Positions 61,735 to 64,000 of a stretch of 64,000 nt of DNA are shown piece by piece (position 1 is the stretch's first letter; every line of letters begins with the position of its first letter). Origin of the DNA: an uncultured Bacteroidota bacterium. Lineage in GTDB: Bacteria; Bacteroidota; Bacteroidia; UKL13-3. The translations under genes and the position numbers were made by a program. Below the pieces are notes generated by a model. That model made no database searches and was not told the DNA's origin. It saw only the letters and a list, made by a program, of their open reading frames with translations. Where the stretch lies: contig CAIVZR010000003.1 in assembly GCA_903910445.1 (NCBI GenBank), forward strand, positions 1-64,000, given 5' to 3'.

Positions 61735-61777
61735 ATGATTTTGTTTTTGGATGTTTCATTTAAAAAAAAAGATAACG

Positions 61778-61809
61778 CATGTTAAGCCATGTTAACTATA
61801 AATTCATGG
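61778..61809. promoter_or_regulatory. Direct and inverted repeats between divergent genes
   Basis: CATGTTAA occurs at 61778-61785 and again at 61788-61795, ten bases apart, one helix turn. CCATG (61787-61791) and CATGG (61805-61809) form an inverted repeat. The position between the ABC exporter and the divergent DUF4476 gene suits an operator for a dimeric regulator; the protein is unknown. Confidence 0.35.
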
Positions 61810-61930
61810 CACAACAATTGGAATTCATGTATTATCAAAGGCAAAATTAATTTGGACCTCTTGTTGAAACGCCTTTGTAGTAATAATTACAAGAGATTCA
61901 AAAATTAGTAACAATTAAATATCCAACATC

Positions 61931-62749
61931 ATGAAACGCTTCGTCTACCTTCTTATTGTAGCACTTTTTAGTTTTAATCAATTAAGTGCTTCATCCTTTT
62001 ACATACATTTTTATAGACCTGCCGAATACACTATAACCATTGATGGTATGTATTATCGAGTAGCTGGCAATAATTTTGTAATGCCTACACTTCGCGACGG
62101 CCGTCATTATTTGGTAATCGAATCATACCAACAAGGAAGGGGAAGAAATCATAGACCGATGCCAGTTGTATTATATAATGGCTGCCTATCTGTGAGCGCC
62201 TGTAGCGATGTATTTGCTTCTGTTGACATGTATGGATTTCACGTAGATCGTGTAGTTGCTCAACGATATGAAAACCGAGGCAGAAGAGGACATTACCACT
62301 ATCGTTATAATGACAACAATAATAGGTATGATGAGTATTATGAAGATGACAATAACAACAGAGAAGATCATCAATATAAAAATCGGGATAATGATGAGGA
62401 TTGGAACGGTAGGGGTGGTAACAGAGGTGGAAACGGGCGCTATAATAGAGAATCAGGTTATCAAAATAAGTATATGGGCAATGAAGAGTTTGGAAGATTA
62501 AAGTCTAGTATTCAAAATGCATCATTTGAATCAACCAAAAGTAATATAGCAAAGCATGGAATGGTGAATAATGATTTAAGCATAGATCAAATAGCTGAAA
62601 TATTAAGACTATTCACTTTCGAAAGCACAAAGTTAGAAGTTGCTAAGTACGCCTTTAATTACACTAGTGATAAATCCCAGTTTTATCAATTGGCAGATGA
62701 ATTTACATTCGATAGCAATAAAAATGAAATGACCCACATGGGTTCTTAA
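61931..62749 (+). CDS. DUF4476 exported protein
   Basis: A 272-residue exported protein: signal MKRFVYLLIVALFSFNQLSA. Residues ~25-95 form a beta domain (YIHFYRPAEYTITIDGMYYR, VMPTLRDGRHYLVIESY) of the kind that precedes DUF4476. Residues ~105-175 are low-complexity, rich in Asn, Asp, Arg, Gly and Tyr. The C-terminal ~95 residues are the DUF4476 helical domain, with two similar units: NASFESTKSNIAKHGMVNN and LFTFESTKLEVAKYAFNYTS, then FTFDSNKNEMTH. The domain is widespread in Bacteroidota exported proteins; function unknown. A strong terminator lies 36 bases beyond the stop. Confidence 0.85.
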   Translation: MKRFVYLLIVALFSFNQLSASSFYIHFYRPAEYTITIDGMYYRVAGNNFVMPTLRDGRHYLVIESYQQGRGRNHRPMPVVLYNGCLSVSACSDVFASVDMYGFHVDRVVAQRYENRGRRGHYHYRYNDNNNRYDEYYEDDNNNREDHQYKNRDNDEDWNGRGGNRGGNGRYNRESGYQNKYMGNEEFGRLKSSIQNASFESTKSNIAKHGMVNNDLSIDQIAEILRLFTFESTKLEVAKYAFNYTSDKSQFYQLADEFTFDSNKNEMTHMGS

Positions 62750-62785
62750 AATTGAATTCTGTATATTAGTTAAGTAAATTGGTTG

Positions 62786-62818
62786 AGCCTCGGCACTTGA
62801 AAGTGCCGAGGCTTTTTA
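62786..62818 (+). terminator. Rho-independent terminator after DUF4476 gene
   Basis: AGCCTCGGCACTT (62786-62798) and AAGTGCCGAGGCT (62801-62813) form a long GC-rich stem, with the innermost pairs open as a loop, followed by TTTTTATTT. It abuts the stop codon of the convergent gene at 62820. Confidence 0.95.
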
Positions 62819-62819
62819 T

Positions 62820-64000
62820 TTAATAGTCGACTGCATACTTGTAACTGTGATGATGTTTTTGAGAACGTAACAATAATTTCATTTCTTCCTGAAGTTGTTG
62901 TTTAAGTGGAACATTCTCATCAAGCCGAGTTTCGGTTAAACTTGTTAAATCGTTATTCCTGCTAAATTTATCTTTTTCGGGGGGCTGTAATCCGCAAATC
63001 CCAATCGACCAATGCTCATCGGTTATATTTGTCTTGTATTTGTAGTAATAAACAGTCCCTTTGTTGCCTTTAAATTTCAGGACTTCGGTCATTAATAAAA
63101 CTAAGGTGTCTGGCTTTCTGTTCGAGCTCGTGCTATTAAGTATTATACTTCGAGCGATGAGTTCTTGTGTAAGCTTTGAATTGGGATACAGTTCAAGTTT
63201 ATTTATCGATTCTAATCCATTGTAAAGAGGCAAACGGTATAAATCTAATTGGGCGAACGTATCAATAAGTCCTTCAGGAATTGGTATGCCATTTCTCAAA
63301 TATATTAAAGCTAGGTTTAATTTTAGCTCAGATGTAGGCAAGAGCATCAATTTGTCCAGGTAACTTTTTACTTTAATATCGTTTGCGGCGAATGGAATTA
63401 ACAAAATACAAAATTCTTCAGTACGAGTATTTTCATAAAAGCCATTATTGTTGTAGTCAACATAAGAAACTGTTCCAGACTCAGGTTTATTTATATTCTT
63501 TTTTTGTTCAACTTTAGCTTCAATGAATAACTGTTTATGAACCGATTCATACAAATTGGTTTTTACGTATCCTGAATCAACAAGCATCGCCAGGAGGCCA
63601 TAAACCTTGTATTTATATTCATCGAGTGCAGTGAGTTTTAAAAAATCAGGGAAGAGACCAGCCGTTAATCTCAAGGAGTCATTTAATCGATAAAAGAGCT
63701 GACTTACTTGATTATCGCTATTACTAAGAGGAGGGTCCTTACAAATAAGGGTTCTCAATAAGGTATAGCTTTTTTCCGTTCTTTGGTTCGCTAATACTGT
63801 TAAGTATGCAAATTGTATTGATGCAGTATCGGTGCTTTTTAAATATTCATTCTCAATGAAAGCAACAATCATATCCGAAGAATCGATATAACTTAGTTCT
63901 TTAATAAACTTTACTTTTGTTTCTGTATAGTCATCATCCTTTTTTACATGAAGTATGGCATTGAACAATTTTGGAATATCAGCCTTATGATAGACAATAT
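62820..64000 (-). CDS. Hypothetical protein, 5' end beyond the window
   Basis: The frame is open from the stop at 62820 to the right edge (393 codons visible), and the TTG at 63966-63968 is not a start, since codons upstream (reading ...IVYHKADIPKLFNAILHV) continue it. The visible part is a soluble, mostly helical, Leu/Lys-rich sequence that looks like a string of helical repeats: IQFAYLTVLANQRTEKSYTL, LKLTALDEYKYKVYGLLAML, LKLNLALIYLRNGIPIPEGL. The C-terminus is charged, with QKHHHSYKYAVDY. I recognise no domain; HEAT- or TPR-like repeats are a guess. The N-terminus, which may hold a signal peptide or catalytic domain, is outside. Confidence 0.6.
   Translation of the reverse strand, partial: IVYHKADIPKLFNAILHVKKDDDYTETKVKFIKELSYIDSSDMIVAFIENEYLKSTDTASIQFAYLTVLANQRTEKSYTLLRTLICKDPPLSNSDNQVSQLFYRLNDSLRLTAGLFPDFLKLTALDEYKYKVYGLLAMLVDSGYVKTNLYESVHKQLFIEAKVEQKKNINKPESGTVSYVDYNNNGFYENTRTEEFCILLIPFAANDIKVKSYLDKLMLLPTSELKLNLALIYLRNGIPIPEGLIDTFAQLDLYRLPLYNGLESINKLELYPNSKLTQELIARSIILNSTSSNRKPDTLVLLMTEVLKFKGNKGTVYYYKYKTNITDEHWSIGICGLQPPEKDKFSRNNDLTSLTETRLDENVPLKQQLQEEMKLLLRSQKHHHSYKYAVDY

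Overview
The window is AT-rich (roughly two thirds A+T by eye) chromosomal DNA of a member of the phylum Bacteroidota. The evidence is consistent: several secreted proteins end in type IX secretion (T9SS) sorting domains of type A and type B, there is a C25/PorU2-type peptidase, an Oar-type TonB-dependent receptor, a TonB receptor/DUF4249 lipoprotein pair, a UpxY/NusG-like antiterminator, an IPExxxVDY-like protein, and -7 boxes of the TAnnTTTG type. Ribosome binding sites are weak or absent, as is usual in this phylum. A free-living, possibly gliding, surface-polysaccharide-making bacterium is a fair inference; genus cannot be read from the sequence.

Layout. 1-137: right end of an IS4-like insertion sequence cut by the window edge. 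183-5755: two T9SS type A secreted proteins (the second carries RCC1 repeats and ends in a strong terminator), separated by a small leftward unit with an 84-residue protein, a 27-residue membrane peptide and a terminator. 5883-16857: housekeeping and envelope genes (DCC-thioredoxin membrane protein, sugar nucleotidyltransferase, DUF1569, membrane phosphoesterase, an unlisted 58-residue DUF5522 protein, purN, GDSL lipoprotein, korA, UDP-xylose synthase-like enzyme, CDF zinc exporter, sucD). 17036-24468: GT39 mannosyltransferase-like enzyme, then a leftward six-gene run (thioesterase, hypothetical, fatty acid desaturase, GT2, BamA-like barrel, processive GT2). 24487-33419: TonB receptor, DUF4249 lipoprotein, Lys/Pro-rich exported protein with a PBCV-type basic adaptor tail, and a 1666-residue gingipain-type peptidase. 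33528-45087: radC, aldo/keto reductase, a lipid A-type phosphoesterase with a partner glycosyltransferase, Oar receptor, saccharopine dehydrogenase-like enzyme, GT9 and DUF2797. 45158-49540: UpxY-like antiterminator followed by a giant T9SS type B protein with six PKD-like repeats. 49633-64000: phosphatase, yidC, CoA-binding protein, a double-AAA protein with a duplicated N-terminal domain, RlmI-like methyltransferase, DUF3108, an ABC exporter plus CpsB-type PHP phosphatase operon, DUF4476, and a gene running off the right edge.

How the genes fit together. Many concern the cell surface: nucleotide-sugar supply (nucleotidyltransferase, UDP-glucuronate decarboxylase-like SDR), glycosyltransfer (GT2, GT9, GT39, MJ1255-like), lipid supply (desaturase, thioesterase, LpxH-like), membrane insertion (yidC, BamA-like) and T9SS cargo plus a sortase-like peptidase. 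Several promoters follow TAnnTTTG or a TAnnTTCG variant and often sit within about 25 bases of the start codon; one lies inside the coding sequence of a divergent gene. No rRNA, tRNA, CRISPR array or intact mobile element was seen. The best candidates for undescribed biology are the double-AAA protein, the UpxY-like gene next to the giant secreted protein, the Lys-rich basic-adaptor protein next to the C25 peptidase, and the small leftward unit at 2661-3174.
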